Part shown: positions 55,073-64,000 of the stretch, piece after piece
How the letters are laid out: each line of letters starts with the position of its first letter
How positions within the stretch are numbered: the stretch's first letter is position 1
Assembly: GCF_003646465.1 (NCBI RefSeq)
Contig: NZ_QZEX01000002.1
Span: forward strand, 62,001 to 126,000
Origin: Chachezhania antarctica
GTDB taxonomy: Bacteria; Pseudomonadota; Alphaproteobacteria; Rhodobacterales; Rhodobacteraceae
DNA length: 64,000 nucleotides
Direction: 5' to 3'
Notes under the pieces: model-generated
What the model was told of the DNA's origin: nothing
Databases searched by the model: none
The model's input: only the letters and a program-made list of their open reading frames with translations
Position numbers and translations under genes: made by a program

Positions 55073-56047
55073 TCACTCCGTCGGGAAATGCCCGGTCACG
55101 GCCTTCCAGATCGGCGGCACGAACCGTGTGAAGATCGGCAACAGCACGAACCCCAGCGCCAGGCCGAAGATACCGTCCATCGTCGCCTTGGCGATCCATG
55201 TCAGCGCCGGCGCCAGACCCTCGGGCCAGATGGTGCCGAACATTTCGGCCAGATGGATCACCTGGTGGTCCGGCCAGCCGAAGCCCAGCTGTTCGAACCC
55301 GTGCAGCACGATATCGCCGCCCACCCAAAGCATCGCGGCCGTGCCAACGATGGTCAGCAGCTTCAGGAAATGCGGCATGATCCTCACCACGCCGCGCCCC
55401 AGTGTGCGCGTAGCGCCCAGCCGCCCTTCGGTCGCCATGTGCAGGCCTACATCGTCTGCCTTCACGATCAGGGCCACGCTGCCATAGACCACCACCGTGA
55501 TCCCCACCGCGACCACCGCCAGGATCACCGCGTCGACCCAGATGGATCCCGGATCAAGCGTCGACAGCGCGATCGTCATGATCTCGGCCGACAGGATGAA
55601 ATCGGTCTTGATCGCACCCGCGACCTTCGTCTCTTCCAGCTTTGCCGGATCGACGCTCGGCTTGTCCTCGGGGAAGACGGGCTTGTGGGGCTTGTGGGAG
55701 AAGACATGGGCCACCTTCTCGGCCCCTTCGAAACACAGGTAGCACCCGCCGATCATCAACAAGGGCGGGATCGCCCACGGCGCGAAGGCCGACAGCAGCA
55801 ACCCGATCGGCAACAGGAACAACAGCTTGTTCTTCAGGGACCCCTTGGAGATCTTCCAGACGATCGGCAGCTCGCGCGAGGCGGCAAACCCGTGCAGGTA
55901 TTTCGGCGTCACCGCGGCGTCGTCGATCAGCGCGCCGGCGGCTTTCGAACCCGCCTTCAGCGCCTGCGCCGCGACATCGTCCACCGATGCCGCCGCCACC
56001 TTGGCGATTCCCGCCACATCGTCCAGAAGTGCCAGCAAACCGCTCAT
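55073..56047 (-). CDS. DUF808 family membrane protein
   Basis: A 324-residue inner-membrane protein, similar to E. coli YedI. Features are MSGLLALLDDVAGIAKVAAASVDDVA at the N-terminus, a signature YLHGFAASRELPIVWKISKGSLKNK (residues about 50-74), and several transmembrane helices (about 75-100, 150-215, 240-275 and 285-310). The family's function is unknown. It is transcribed alone and converges on tkt. Confidence 0.88.
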   Translation of the reverse strand: MSGLLALLDDVAGIAKVAAASVDDVAAQALKAGSKAAGALIDDAAVTPKYLHGFAASRELPIVWKISKGSLKNKLLFLLPIGLLLSAFAPWAIPPLLMIGGCYLCFEGAEKVAHVFSHKPHKPVFPEDKPSVDPAKLEETKVAGAIKTDFILSAEIMTIALSTLDPGSIWVDAVILAVVAVGITVVVYGSVALIVKADDVGLHMATEGRLGATRTLGRGVVRIMPHFLKLLTIVGTAAMLWVGGDIVLHGFEQLGFGWPDHQVIHLAEMFGTIWPEGLAPALTWIAKATMDGIFGLALGFVLLPIFTRFVPPIWKAVTGHFPTE

Positions 56048-56299
56048 GGGGAATCTCCGCTTGTCAAATACCGGCCCTGTCCATCGCGGACCCTAGCGGA
56101 TCGGCATCAAAGGGCAACCGTTAGCGCCATCTGTTCCAGGCGACTGACGCCCGCGTCAACCGGCGTCGCCGGATTTCCGCGCAGTTTGCGCTAACATACT
56201 CATAACATTCGTATTTCGCCTTTCCGCAGCGCAGCACTATCGCTATATCCATCGGCAAAAGACCCAGATCCCATCGTCCTGTCGAGGAGTGCGCCCGAA

Positions 56300-57304
56300 A
56301 TGACCATCAATGTCGGTATCAACGGATTTGGCCGGATCGGCCGCTGCACGCTGGCCCATATCGCATCGAGCGGGCGCAACGACATCAACGTCGTCAAGGC
56401 CAACGCCACCGGCCCCATCGAAACCGCCGCCCACCTGCTGCGCTACGACAGCATCCATGGCCGCTACGCCGACGAGATCCGCGTCAGCCCCACCGGCATG
56501 GACCTTGGCCGCGGCGAGATCGAGATGTTCTCGACCTACGACCCGAAGGAGCTCGACTGGTCGGGCTGCGACGTGGTCCTGGAATGCACGGGCAAGTTCA
56601 ACGATGGCGACAAGGCGAACGTGCACCTTGAACAGGGCGCCAAGTCGGTCCTGATCTCGGCGCCCGCCAAGAACGTTCAGAAGACCATCGTCTACGGCGT
56701 GAACCACAACCTGCTGACCGCGGGCGACACGATGATTTCGAACGGGTCTTGCACCACGAACTGCCTCGCCCCCCTCGCCAAGGTGCTGGACGAGGCCATC
56801 GGCATCGAATCCGGCGTGATGACGACGGTGCATTCCTATACCGGCGACCAGCCCACGCTGGACCGCCGCCACGACGATCTGTATCGCGCGCGCGCCGCGG
56901 CCATGGCGATCATCCCGACGTCGACCGGTGCTGCCAAGGCTCTGGGCGAAGTGCTGCCCAACCTCAGCGGCAAGCTCGACGGCTCCGCGCTCCGGGTACC
57001 CACGCCCAATGTCTCGGCGGTCGACCTCACCTTCTACGCCGGCAAGGACGTGACCGTGGACGACGTGAACGAAGTCGTTCGTGAAGCCGTCGCAGGCTCC
57101 ATGGGCCGCGTGATGGCCTACGATCCGGAACCCAAGGTTTCGATCGACTTCAACCACACCGAACACAGCTCGATCTTTGCGCCCGACCAGACCCGCGTCG
57201 TGGGCAAGCGCATGGTGCGCGTGCTGGCATGGTACGACAACGAATGGGGCTTCTCGTGCCGCATGGCCGACGTGGCGGTGGCGATGGGCCGCCTGCACTC
57301 GTAA
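56300..57304 (+). CDS. gap: Type I glyceraldehyde-3-phosphate dehydrogenase
   Basis: Phosphorylating GAPDH of central carbon metabolism. The 334-residue protein has NGFGRIGRCTLAHIA (NAD(P) fold), the catalytic Cys151 in SNGSCTTNCLAPLAK, and the phosphate-binding PTSTGAAKALGEVLP. At the end of the second beta strand it reads VKANATGPIETAAH where NAD-specific enzymes have VxxNDxxD, so the Asp that excludes NADP is replaced by Ala. That fits possible NADP use and is inference. GAGGAG lies upstream of the ATG, and a strong terminator follows. Confidence 0.95.
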   Translation: MTINVGINGFGRIGRCTLAHIASSGRNDINVVKANATGPIETAAHLLRYDSIHGRYADEIRVSPTGMDLGRGEIEMFSTYDPKELDWSGCDVVLECTGKFNDGDKANVHLEQGAKSVLISAPAKNVQKTIVYGVNHNLLTAGDTMISNGSCTTNCLAPLAKVLDEAIGIESGVMTTVHSYTGDQPTLDRRHDDLYRARAAAMAIIPTSTGAAKALGEVLPNLSGKLDGSALRVPTPNVSAVDLTFYAGKDVTVDDVNEVVREAVAGSMGRVMAYDPEPKVSIDFNHTEHSSIFAPDQTRVVGKRMVRVLAWYDNEWGFSCRMADVAVAMGRLHS

Positions 57305-57325
57305 GCCGCGCTTGACGCGATTTCG

Positions 57326-57354
57326 AAACGGGGCGCCTTGTCGCCCCGTTTTTT
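57326..57354 (+). terminator. Rho-independent terminator of gap
   Basis: ACGGGGCG pairs perfectly with CGCCCCGT around six bases, followed by a run of T residues. Confidence 0.9.
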
Positions 57355-57375
57355 GTGCGTAAGGTCCGGGCCAGC

Positions 57376-57519
57376 ATGTCCCACCTTACCGCCCTGATCC
57401 TCGCCATCCTGATCACCGCCGCCGTCATCGTCGACATCGCGATCTTTCGCGACGCGCACGTGATCTTTATCGGCAAGAAGCTCTACTGGTTCATCGACTG
57501 GCTGAAATTCTGGGAATGA
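57376..57519 (+). CDS. Conserved small membrane protein downstream of gap
   Basis: A 47-residue protein, MSHLTALILAILITAAVIVD then IAIFRDAHVIFIGKKLYWFI and DWLKFWE. One transmembrane helix (about residues 4-23) is followed by an amphipathic aromatic tail. I recall similar short ORFs beside gap in related genomes, so a conserved role is likely but unknown. No clear Shine-Dalgarno is visible, and it lies just past the gap terminator. Confidence 0.6.
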   Translation: MSHLTALILAILITAAVIVDIAIFRDAHVIFIGKKLYWFIDWLKFWE

Positions 57520-57677
57520 GCCGCCCGCCCCGCCCGTCCAGGCGCTGCAAGAACATGCCCTGCCTTTCTTCTCTTCCCAAATACTCCCGCCGGAGGCATC
57601 CGACGTCGCACCGTTGACGCCGCCCGCTCGTACGATCCGGGCTTGCAAATCCGCGCGCGGAATGGCCGTCTGCGCGC

Positions 57678-58724
57678 ATGTCCGTGCTCGCCGTTCTCAC
57701 GCTCCGCAACGAAGGCGCCTTCCTGCTCGACTGGCTGGCCCATCACCTCGCCACAGGCTTCACCCATGTGCTGGCCTTCACCAACGATTGCCAGGACGGC
57801 ACCGACGCGATGCTCGACCGGTTGCAGGAGATGGGCCACGTCACTCATATCCGCAACGAAGGCCCCTACGACCGGCGCGGCATCCAGTTCACGGCGTTCA
57901 ACACCGCGCACAAGCTGGAGGCGATGCGCACGGCAAAATGGGTCCTCGCCATGGACATCGACGAATTCGTCAATGTCCGCACCGGTGACGGCACCCTGAC
58001 CGATCTCTGGGCCGCCCTGCCCGAGGCCACGGCCATACCGCTCACATGGCGGATCTTCGGCAATGGCGGGGTCATCGAATACGAAGACCGCCCCGTGCCC
58101 GATATCTTCACCGCCTGCGCGCCCGAGCGGCTGGGCTGGCCCTGGCGGGCGTCGATGTTCAAGACGCTGTACCTCAACGACGGGACCTATCACAAACTGG
58201 GCGTCCACCGCCCGCGCCTGCCTCGTCCGGGACGGATCGACGACGCGCGCTGGTTTGATGGATCCGGGCGCCCCCTGCCGCAGGAGTTCAAGACCAGCCG
58301 TATCTTCTCGGCCCCCGGACAGGACAATCATGCGCTGGTCCAGCTGAACCATTATCCGCTGGGCGCGATGGAAAGCTTCATCGTCAAGGCCGACCGCGGC
58401 CGGGTGAATGTCACCGCGCCACTGGGGATGGATTACTGGGTCGAACGTAATTTCGCCGCCGACACCGACACCTCGATCGCGCGTCTGGCCCCGCGCACCG
58501 CGGTCGAACGGGCGCGGCTGGGCGAAGACGCGGAGTTGTCGCGCCTCCACGCGCAGGCCGTCGCATGGCGGAAGAACCGGTTCGACGTGCTGATGCAGGA
58601 CGAACATTACCGGTCTCTTTTCGGGCGGCTGATGATGACACCGCCCAGCCGGGTCTTGTCGCCACAGAACGCCGACCGGATCCTTCGCCATGCCCTGAAG
58701 GCCCGCGCAGCTCGCAGCTCCTGA
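57678..58724 (+). CDS. Glycosyltransferase family 2-like protein
   Basis: A 348-residue cytoplasmic protein with the family 92/2-like fold. LRNEGAFLLDWLAHHLATGF near the N-terminus, THVLAFTNDCQDGTDAMLDRL, and MDIDEFVNV (about residues 92-100) supply a DxD-type metal site. The middle has NHYPLGAMESFIVKADRGR, and the C-terminus is basic. A role in envelope polysaccharide synthesis is a family-level guess; no polysaccharide cluster is nearby. Confidence 0.8.
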   Translation: MSVLAVLTLRNEGAFLLDWLAHHLATGFTHVLAFTNDCQDGTDAMLDRLQEMGHVTHIRNEGPYDRRGIQFTAFNTAHKLEAMRTAKWVLAMDIDEFVNVRTGDGTLTDLWAALPEATAIPLTWRIFGNGGVIEYEDRPVPDIFTACAPERLGWPWRASMFKTLYLNDGTYHKLGVHRPRLPRPGRIDDARWFDGSGRPLPQEFKTSRIFSAPGQDNHALVQLNHYPLGAMESFIVKADRGRVNVTAPLGMDYWVERNFAADTDTSIARLAPRTAVERARLGEDAELSRLHAQAVAWRKNRFDVLMQDEHYRSLFGRLMMTPPSRVLSPQNADRILRHALKARAARSS

Positions 58725-58926
58725 GGTAGCGGCCTTGAGACCGGAAATTTCTTCGTGAAAACAGGTCAGTAATCCGGACCGATTGCTACGGTTCGCACTG
58801 TTGCAACATTGTGTGCCCTGAATTCCCTCGTCAAAGCTCTGCCAACGCACCGTGGCCCTCACCCGGCCATGATGCCGCTAGCGGTATCGAGTTTCTAATC
58901 TCCAATCACGAGAGGGAAGTTAAATC

Positions 58927-60726
58927 GTGAAGACACTATACAGTCGCCACTCGCGGACCGGCGGACGGCTCGGGGCCCTGGCCCTGGCCGTCTCGCTTGG
59001 CCTCGCGGCCCCGGGGATTGCCCTGGCACAGGATGATGCCGGCAATATCCGCGGATCAACAACCGGACCGACGACGGCAAAAGGCTTCGACTACCCGGGC
59101 CATTCGCTTCACCTGCAGGACAAGAAGCCTGCGCCGAACATGTACCCGGCGCTGTCGCGCCCCGAACAGGATTCGGCCGCGGCCAAGAAGCTGGCCGACC
59201 TGGAAGCCAAGACCGGCAAGAAACCCAACGTCCTGTTCTTCCTTCTCGACGATGTCGGCTGGATGGACCCGGGCTTCAACGGCGGCGGCGTGGCCGTCGG
59301 CAACGCGACGCCCAACATGGACGAATTCGCCCTCGATGGCCTGATCCTGACCTCGGCCTATTCGACGCCGTCATGCTCGCCGTCGCGGGCGACGATCCAC
59401 ACCGGGCAGAACCCGCTGCACCACGGCATCCTGCGTCCGCCGATGTACGGCGAGGCCGGCGGCCTTGACGGCGCACTGACCCTGCCGAAGCTGCTGCAGG
59501 AAAAGGGCTACACCACCATGGGCGTGGGCAAGTGGCACATGGGCGAGAACAAGGGCTCGCTGCCGCAGAACGTGGGCTATGACGAATATGTCGGCTTCCT
59601 GGGCGTGTCCGACATGTATACCGAATGGCGCGACGTCTACATGAACCCGGAAGTGGCGCTGTCGCCGTCGCGGTTCAAGATGATGGAAGAGGACGGCTTC
59701 AACCACTACGAAGTCACCTGTTCGCCGTCGGATACCGAAAAGTGCGAAGACGGCAAGCTGATCGACCTCGAGTACATCAAGCACCTGGATCAGCACTGGA
59801 AAGAGACCAGCCTCGACTTCCTCGACAAGCAGAAGGGCGCGGAGGATCCGTTCTTCCTGTACCACGCCACCCGCGGCTGCCATTTCGACAACTACCCAAG
59901 CGACGATTACGCGGGCAAGTCGGCCGCTTCGACCGTCTACAGCGACTGTATTGTCGAGATGGACGATGTGTTCGGCACCCTGATGTCGAAGTTGGAAGAG
60001 ATCGGCGAGCTTGAGAACACGATGGTCATCTTGACCTCGGACAACGGTCCGGAATGCGAGATCCCGCCCCATGGCCGGACCCCGTTTCGTGGTTGCAAGG
60101 GCTCGGCTTGGGAAGGCGGCGTGCGGGTTCCGACCTTCGTCTACTGGAAGGACATGATCGAGCCGCGCAAATCGGACGGTCTTTTCGATTTCGCCGACGT
60201 GCTGCCGACCGTGATGTCGATGAATGGCGTCAAGGGCGCCGATATCGGCGGGCTGTTCGACGACACGACCTATATCGACGGTGTCGATCAGGCGTCGTTC
60301 CTGATTGCGGACAACGGTGAATCGAACCGCCGCAGCCGGCCCTACACCATCAACCAGTACTATGCCGGGTCGCGGATCGACGAGTTCAAGGGTGTCATCA
60401 CCGGCGAGCTTCAGGACTCGATCTTCAGCCGTGGTGACATTGGCGGCTTCTCGGGCGCGCTCTTCACCGACACCGGTGGCGCGATCGCGATCAACCTCTA
60501 CACCAACCCGCAGGAAGACGTGAACGTCGGCGTTCGCCACATTCCCGCGCTGGTGCCGGTGATGGCCACGCAGAGCATGTATATCAAGGAACTGATGGAC
60601 TACCCGCCGCAGTTCAAGATCGGCTTCTCGGGCAACAACCCGCCCCTCTACAACCTTGCGCCCGAAGCGCGCGAGGCGATGAAGAAGATCATGAACGAAC
60701 GTGGTCTGGGCCGTCACACGCCCTAA
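58927..60726 (+). CDS. Secreted arylsulfatase
   Basis: A 599-residue sulfatase. A signal peptide (about residues 1-35, ending ALAQ) precedes a domain with the metal-binding FFLLDDVGWMD (Asp108/109), the modification motif CSPSRATIHTG whose Cys150 becomes formylglycine, GVGKWHMG, and TSDNGPE. The substrate cannot be read; many marine Rhodobacteraceae use such enzymes on sulfated esters. It needs a formylglycine-generating enzyme, which is not in the window. The start is GTG, with GAGGGAA eight bases upstream. A terminator follows. Confidence 0.9.
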   Translation: MKTLYSRHSRTGGRLGALALAVSLGLAAPGIALAQDDAGNIRGSTTGPTTAKGFDYPGHSLHLQDKKPAPNMYPALSRPEQDSAAAKKLADLEAKTGKKPNVLFFLLDDVGWMDPGFNGGGVAVGNATPNMDEFALDGLILTSAYSTPSCSPSRATIHTGQNPLHHGILRPPMYGEAGGLDGALTLPKLLQEKGYTTMGVGKWHMGENKGSLPQNVGYDEYVGFLGVSDMYTEWRDVYMNPEVALSPSRFKMMEEDGFNHYEVTCSPSDTEKCEDGKLIDLEYIKHLDQHWKETSLDFLDKQKGAEDPFFLYHATRGCHFDNYPSDDYAGKSAASTVYSDCIVEMDDVFGTLMSKLEEIGELENTMVILTSDNGPECEIPPHGRTPFRGCKGSAWEGGVRVPTFVYWKDMIEPRKSDGLFDFADVLPTVMSMNGVKGADIGGLFDDTTYIDGVDQASFLIADNGESNRRSRPYTINQYYAGSRIDEFKGVITGELQDSIFSRGDIGGFSGALFTDTGGAIAINLYTNPQEDVNVGVRHIPALVPVMATQSMYIKELMDYPPQFKIGFSGNNPPLYNLAPEAREAMKKIMNERGLGRHTP

Positions 60727-60756
60727 GATCCCCGGATCCGCAAGGATCCGAACCTT

Positions 60757-60793
60757 CGCGCGCCCGTGGCTTCGCCCGGGTGCGCGTTTTTTT
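60757..60793 (+). terminator. Rho-independent terminator of the sulfatase gene
   Basis: A ten-bp stem, CGCGCGCCCG with CGGGTGCGCG, with a ten-base loop and seven T residues. The preceding GGATCCGCAAGGATCC is another small palindrome. Confidence 0.85.
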
Positions 60794-60939
60794 GTTTCCG
60801 GCCTCCGGACGGCCCACTTGCTGCATGGCCGAATTCGGGCGACGGTGCTGCATCGCCACGCCACCATCGCAAAAGGCCGGTTCATGGAGCGTCTGCCAGC
60901 ACCAAGAGGTCCGGCCCCCGGATCTGGCCGTCGCGCCCG

Positions 60940-61635
60940 ATGATCCACTCTCTCGCCCTCTGCCTTGCGGTTGTCGCACCCCCTGCCCTTGCACAGACCG
61001 ACCCAGAGCTGCTGCCAAAGGCCGACCAGCCCAGCTGGAACGCCGTCGGGCGGGTGAACGTCGCCGGGCTGAAGCGGCGGCAGATGTGCACGGGAACGCT
61101 GGTTGCGGAAGACCTCGTCCTGACCGCGGCGCATTGCCTGTTTCGCGACGGGCGCGCGGTGCGGGCCGACGATGTGCATTTCGTTGCCGGCTGGCGGGGC
61201 GGCGATTATGCGGCCCACAGCGTCGCGGCCGAGATCTTCATCGACCCCGATCATGATCCGGACCTGCCACCCCTGTCCGCAACAGCCCGCAATGACATCG
61301 CGTTCCTGAGATTGGCAGACCCCATCCAGACCGTAGCCTCCCTGCCGCTGGCCGCCCTGCCCGCCGGCGACCCGCCGCCCCTTGCGCTGATCGGCTACCG
61401 CCGCGACCGGGCGCATGCGCTGTCGCGGCAGGGGCCGTGCACGATCACCTACCGGGACGCGGTGCAGATCGGGCTGGATTGCCCGGTGATGCAGGGCGCT
61501 TCGGGCGCGCCGGTCCTGTGGCTTGGCCCGGAGGGCTGGCGGGTCGTGGCGCTCGTGTCGGCCTCGGTCACCGGCAGCGGCGGTACGCGGTCGCTTGCGC
61601 CGCTCGTCCCGGCGCGAGACATGCCCGCGCATTGA
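60940..61635 (+). CDS. Trypsin-like serine peptidase, exported
   Basis: A 231-residue protein with a signal peptide (MIHSLALCLAVVAPPALAQ) and a chymotrypsin-fold domain. The triad is His65 in LTAAHCLF, Asp119 in ARNDIAFLRL, and Ser188 in MQGASGAPV. I chose the ATG before the signal peptide; the upstream reading frame is not convincing. GTRSLAPLVPARDMPAH ends the protein. Family members are often periplasmic proteases or inactive paralogues; here the triad is intact. Confidence 0.87.
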   Translation: MIHSLALCLAVVAPPALAQTDPELLPKADQPSWNAVGRVNVAGLKRRQMCTGTLVAEDLVLTAAHCLFRDGRAVRADDVHFVAGWRGGDYAAHSVAAEIFIDPDHDPDLPPLSATARNDIAFLRLADPIQTVASLPLAALPAGDPPPLALIGYRRDRAHALSRQGPCTITYRDAVQIGLDCPVMQGASGAPVLWLGPEGWRVVALVSASVTGSGGTRSLAPLVPARDMPAH

Positions 61636-61694
61636 GCGGGCCCGGGCGATCCTGGCCTCTGGCAGGCGCGCGCGCTGCGTGCTAGCTGGTTTTC

Positions 61695-62741
61695 ATGACC
61701 CAGACGCTGACCATCCCCCGCCCCGATGACTGGCATCTGCATCTGCGCGACGGCGCGATGCTGAAGGCCGTGCTGCCTGAAACCGCGCGCCATTTCGGGC
61801 GGGCGATCATCATGCCGAACCTCGTGCCGCCCGTCGTCACCGGGGCCGATGCCAGCGCCTACCGCGACCGGATCCTGGCCGCGATGCCGGAGGGCGCGGA
61901 TTTCACCCCGCTGATGACGCTCTACCTGACGGAAGAGACCGACCCCGAGGATGTCGCCAAAGCCGCCGCCGACGGTCTGGTTCACGCGGTCAAGCTCTAC
62001 CCGGCCGGTGCCACGACGAATTCGGCCTCGGGCGTCACGGATTTCGACAAGGTCCGCCCGGTGCTGGAGAAGATGGCCGAGATCGGCCTGCCGCTCTGCC
62101 TGCACGGAGAGGTCACGGACCCCGACATCGACATTTTCGACCGCGAAGCCGTTTTCATCGACCGTGTGCTGGATCCGATCCGCAAGGCCACGCCGGGCCT
62201 GCGCGTGGTGATGGAACATGTCACCACCGCCGACGCCGTGGCCTATGTGCAAGGCGCGCCGAAGGATCTGGCGGCCACGATCACGGCGCATCACCTGGTG
62301 ATCAACCGCAACCATATCCTGGTGGGTGGCATCCGTCCGCACTACTATTGCCTGCCCGTCGCCAAGCGCGAAGTGCACCGGCAGGCGCTGGTCACCGCCG
62401 CGACGTCGGGCGATGCGCGGTTCTTCCTGGGCACCGACAGTGCGCCACATATCGATGCGCTGAAGGAACATGCCTGCGGCTGCGCGGGCTGTTTTACCGC
62501 GACCAACGCGGTGTCGGTCGTGGCCGAAATCTTTGACCGCGAATCAGCTTTGGATCAGCTTGCGGCCTTTCTTTCCCTGAACGGCGCGACGCACTACAAG
62601 CTTCCGGTGAGCGTTCGCACTCTGACTCTGCGTAAAGGTGAACACTGCACGTACCCATCGAAAATCGACAGTGACGACGGTCCTGTAACGGTGTTCGATC
62701 CGGGATTCCCGTTGCACTGGAGTGTCACCACCGGAAAGTGA
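61695..62741 (+). CDS. pyrC: Dihydroorotase
   Basis: Zinc enzyme of pyrimidine synthesis that closes carbamoyl-aspartate to dihydroorotate. The 348-residue protein is the PyrC class (not the PyrX or CAD type): [21 protein letters not shown] with metal ligands His14 and His16, [15 protein letters not shown] with the carbamylated lysine, [17 protein letters not shown], and GTDSAPH. It starts about 60 bp after the protease gene stop. The following 117 bp are AT-rich and should hold the promoter of the next gene. Confidence 0.96.
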   Translation: MTQTLTIPRPDDWHLHLRDGAMLKAVLPETARHFGRAIIMPNLVPPVVTGADASAYRDRILAAMPEGADFTPLMTLYLTEETDPEDVAKAAADGLVHAVKLYPAGATTNSASGVTDFDKVRPVLEKMAEIGLPLCLHGEVTDPDIDIFDREAVFIDRVLDPIRKATPGLRVVMEHVTTADAVAYVQGAPKDLAATITAHHLVINRNHILVGGIRPHYYCLPVAKREVHRQALVTAATSGDARFFLGTDSAPHIDALKEHACGCAGCFTATNAVSVVAEIFDRESALDQLAAFLSLNGATHYKLPVSVRTLTLRKGEHCTYPSKIDSDDGPVTVFDPGFPLHWSVTTGK

Positions 62742-62858
62742 TTAACTTATTTAGCAGGATTACCTAGCGTAAACCTATGCTTGCCGTGGGGTAGCCTTTA
62801 GGGAAGGCAAAGAACAGGTGCGTTCTTGATTGTCCCTTCCTAACAGGAGTTTGAACCC

Positions 62859-64000
62859 ATGACGACGTTCAACGTCACTGGCTTCGCCGTCGCTTTCGAC
62901 GAAAACGATATCGGTCATCCCACCCCGACCGTGGCCTCTGTCATCGTCCCCAGCAAGAAAGCGGGCTTCAGCTACTCCGTCATCGGACGGGACGACGGCG
63001 TGCCCATCGTGGCGATCAAGGACAACGCCTACCAAGTCATGATCAACGGCCAAACGATGTACGATAACGAACTTCGTTACGAGATCACCGACTTCATCGC
63101 CAAAGTCACGTGGTCGGGCGGGGTTTCGACGGTTTTGGGCATGACCCTGGAAAACGCTGTCGCAAGCTATGACGTCATCTTCCAGTTGGGCGGCGCGGCC
63201 CTGCCCGCGATGAATTCCTCGGCCGATTGGGAAAAGTTCGACGACAGCATCACCGGTGTCAGCGTGGCGAGCGGCAAGTTCGCACCGGGCAAGAATATCA
63301 AGTGGTCCGCATTCGACAACGTCTCCATGACCCAGGAAGACGATTTCTACGGGACCCCGGACAACGACCGTTTCTTCGGCAAGCAGGCCGACGACTATTT
63401 CCGGTCGAGCGCGGGCAACGATCTCTACAACGGCGGCAAAGGCTTCGACCAGGTCACGTGGGGCAACGATCCGTCGGGCGTCTTCGCCTCGCTGGCGAAA
63501 GGCTATGCGATCGACGGCTACGGCGACCGCGACACGATGAAGAGCATCGAGATGCTGCGCGGTTCAATGTTCGATGACACGCTGATCGGCGACAATGGCC
63601 GCAACCACCTGCGCGGGCTGGAAGGCGAGGATGTGCTGAACGGTCTCGGCGGCCAGGACGTCGTCCGTTACGATCGCGATGCCCGTTATGGCGGCGAAGA
63701 CGGCGTGACCGTCAACCTGAAGAAGGGCTTTGCCATCGACGGATTCGGCGACCGCGACACGCTGAAGAAAATCGAAGATGCCCGGGGCACCGAGAGCCAG
63801 GACCTGATCATCGGTGACAAAGGCAAGAACGTGCTGGAAGGCTATGGCGGCAAGGACGCACTTCGCGGCCTTGGCGGGAAGGACACCCTTATCGGTGGCG
63901 CTGGCCGTGACAAGCTGGACGGCGGCAATGGCAACGACAAGCTGATCGGCGACAAAGGTGCCGACATGTTCATCTTCAAGGGCAAGAAGTTCGGCGACGA
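62859..64000 (+). CDS. RTX calcium-binding protein, incomplete at window end
   Basis: The first 380 codons of a longer gene; the stop is beyond the window. The N-terminal ~175 residues (MTTFNVTGFAVAFDENDIGH...) match no family I know and have no Sec signal. RTX-type repeats start near residue 170 (FYGTPDNDRFFGKQADDYF) and two copies of a linker, GYAIDGYGDRDTMKSIEMLRG and GFAIDGFGDRDTLKKIEDARG (given in parts of 20 or fewer elsewhere), join repeat blocks. AGGAG lies nine bases before the ATG. A C-terminal secretion signal would be beyond the window. Confidence 0.82.
   Translation, partial: MTTFNVTGFAVAFDENDIGHPTPTVASVIVPSKKAGFSYSVIGRDDGVPIVAIKDNAYQVMINGQTMYDNELRYEITDFIAKVTWSGGVSTVLGMTLENAVASYDVIFQLGGAALPAMNSSADWEKFDDSITGVSVASGKFAPGKNIKWSAFDNVSMTQEDDFYGTPDNDRFFGKQADDYFRSSAGNDLYNGGKGFDQVTWGNDPSGVFASLAKGYAIDGYGDRDTMKSIEMLRGSMFDDTLIGDNGRNHLRGLEGEDVLNGLGGQDVVRYDRDARYGGEDGVTVNLKKGFAIDGFGDRDTLKKIEDARGTESQDLIIGDKGKNVLEGYGGKDALRGLGGKDTLIGGAGRDKLDGGNGNDKLIGDKGADMFIFKGKKFGD

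Overview
The window is 64 kb of GC-rich chromosomal DNA from an alphaproteobacterium, most likely a Rhodobacteraceae/Roseobacter-group member. This rests on gene order and protein families: a trpD-trpC-moaC-moeA-lexA-comEC-gltX-gltA block, a ccmE...ccmF-ccmH locus beside argC and murI, a B12-dependent ribonucleotide reductase as the RNR seen, a lexA gene with the alphaproteobacterial GAAC-N7-GAAC operator, several RTX calcium-binding proteins, and a GH108 muramidase/holin pair. It is mostly housekeeping sequence. I see no prophage, transposase, rRNA or CRISPR array. One tRNA (Pro, TGG) is present.

Layout. 1-9.8 kb: nrdJ, tRNA-Pro, a DUF192 protein, a double cold-shock-domain protein, pdxH divergent from fabI, a TetR/oxidoreductase pair and a xanthine phosphoribosyltransferase. 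10-15 kb: two tandem Pr6Pr-type membrane proteins coupled to an aminotransferase, then a PpiD-like chaperone. 15-21 kb: a divergent polysaccharide deacetylase and a DJ-1/PfpI protein on the minus strand, then a tightly coupled plus-strand operon trpD-ung-trpC-moaC-moeA, then lexA. trpE and trpG are not in the window. 21.9-27 kb: comEC (minus), gltX, gltA. 27.3-30 kb: two tandem paralogous RTX-repeat proteins. 30-38.4 kb, all minus strand: enoyl-CoA hydratase, ccmH, ccmF, holin, muramidase, a third RTX gene, ccmE, argC, murI. 38.8-45 kb: an acyltransferase, a cold-shock protein, a fused indolepyruvate ferredoxin oxidoreductase divergent from a LysR regulator. 45-52 kb: a large MscS channel, purL, bolA, two small membrane proteins, grxD. 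52-62.7 kb: zapA and a coiled-coil partner, tkt, a DUF808 protein, gap, a tiny membrane protein, a glycosyltransferase, a secreted arylsulfatase, a trypsin-like protease, pyrC. The window ends inside a fourth RTX gene.

How the genes fit together. Central carbon (tkt, gap, gltA), nucleotide (nrdJ, purL, pyrC, gpt), cofactor (pdxH, moaC, moeA), fatty acid (fabI) and cytochrome c maturation (ccmEFH) functions dominate. The accessory layer is RTX proteins, the lysis cassette, the sulfatase/protease exports, and short palindromic repeats. Six copies of one 25-bp palindrome lie in the window. Five are intergenic and one is inside the comEC reading frame. A second GC-rich repeat sits as a 91-bp tandem duplication before lexA, with a half copy inside moeA. 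All start sites were chosen by eye from family length, Shine-Dalgarno spacing and overlaps, and no database search was run.
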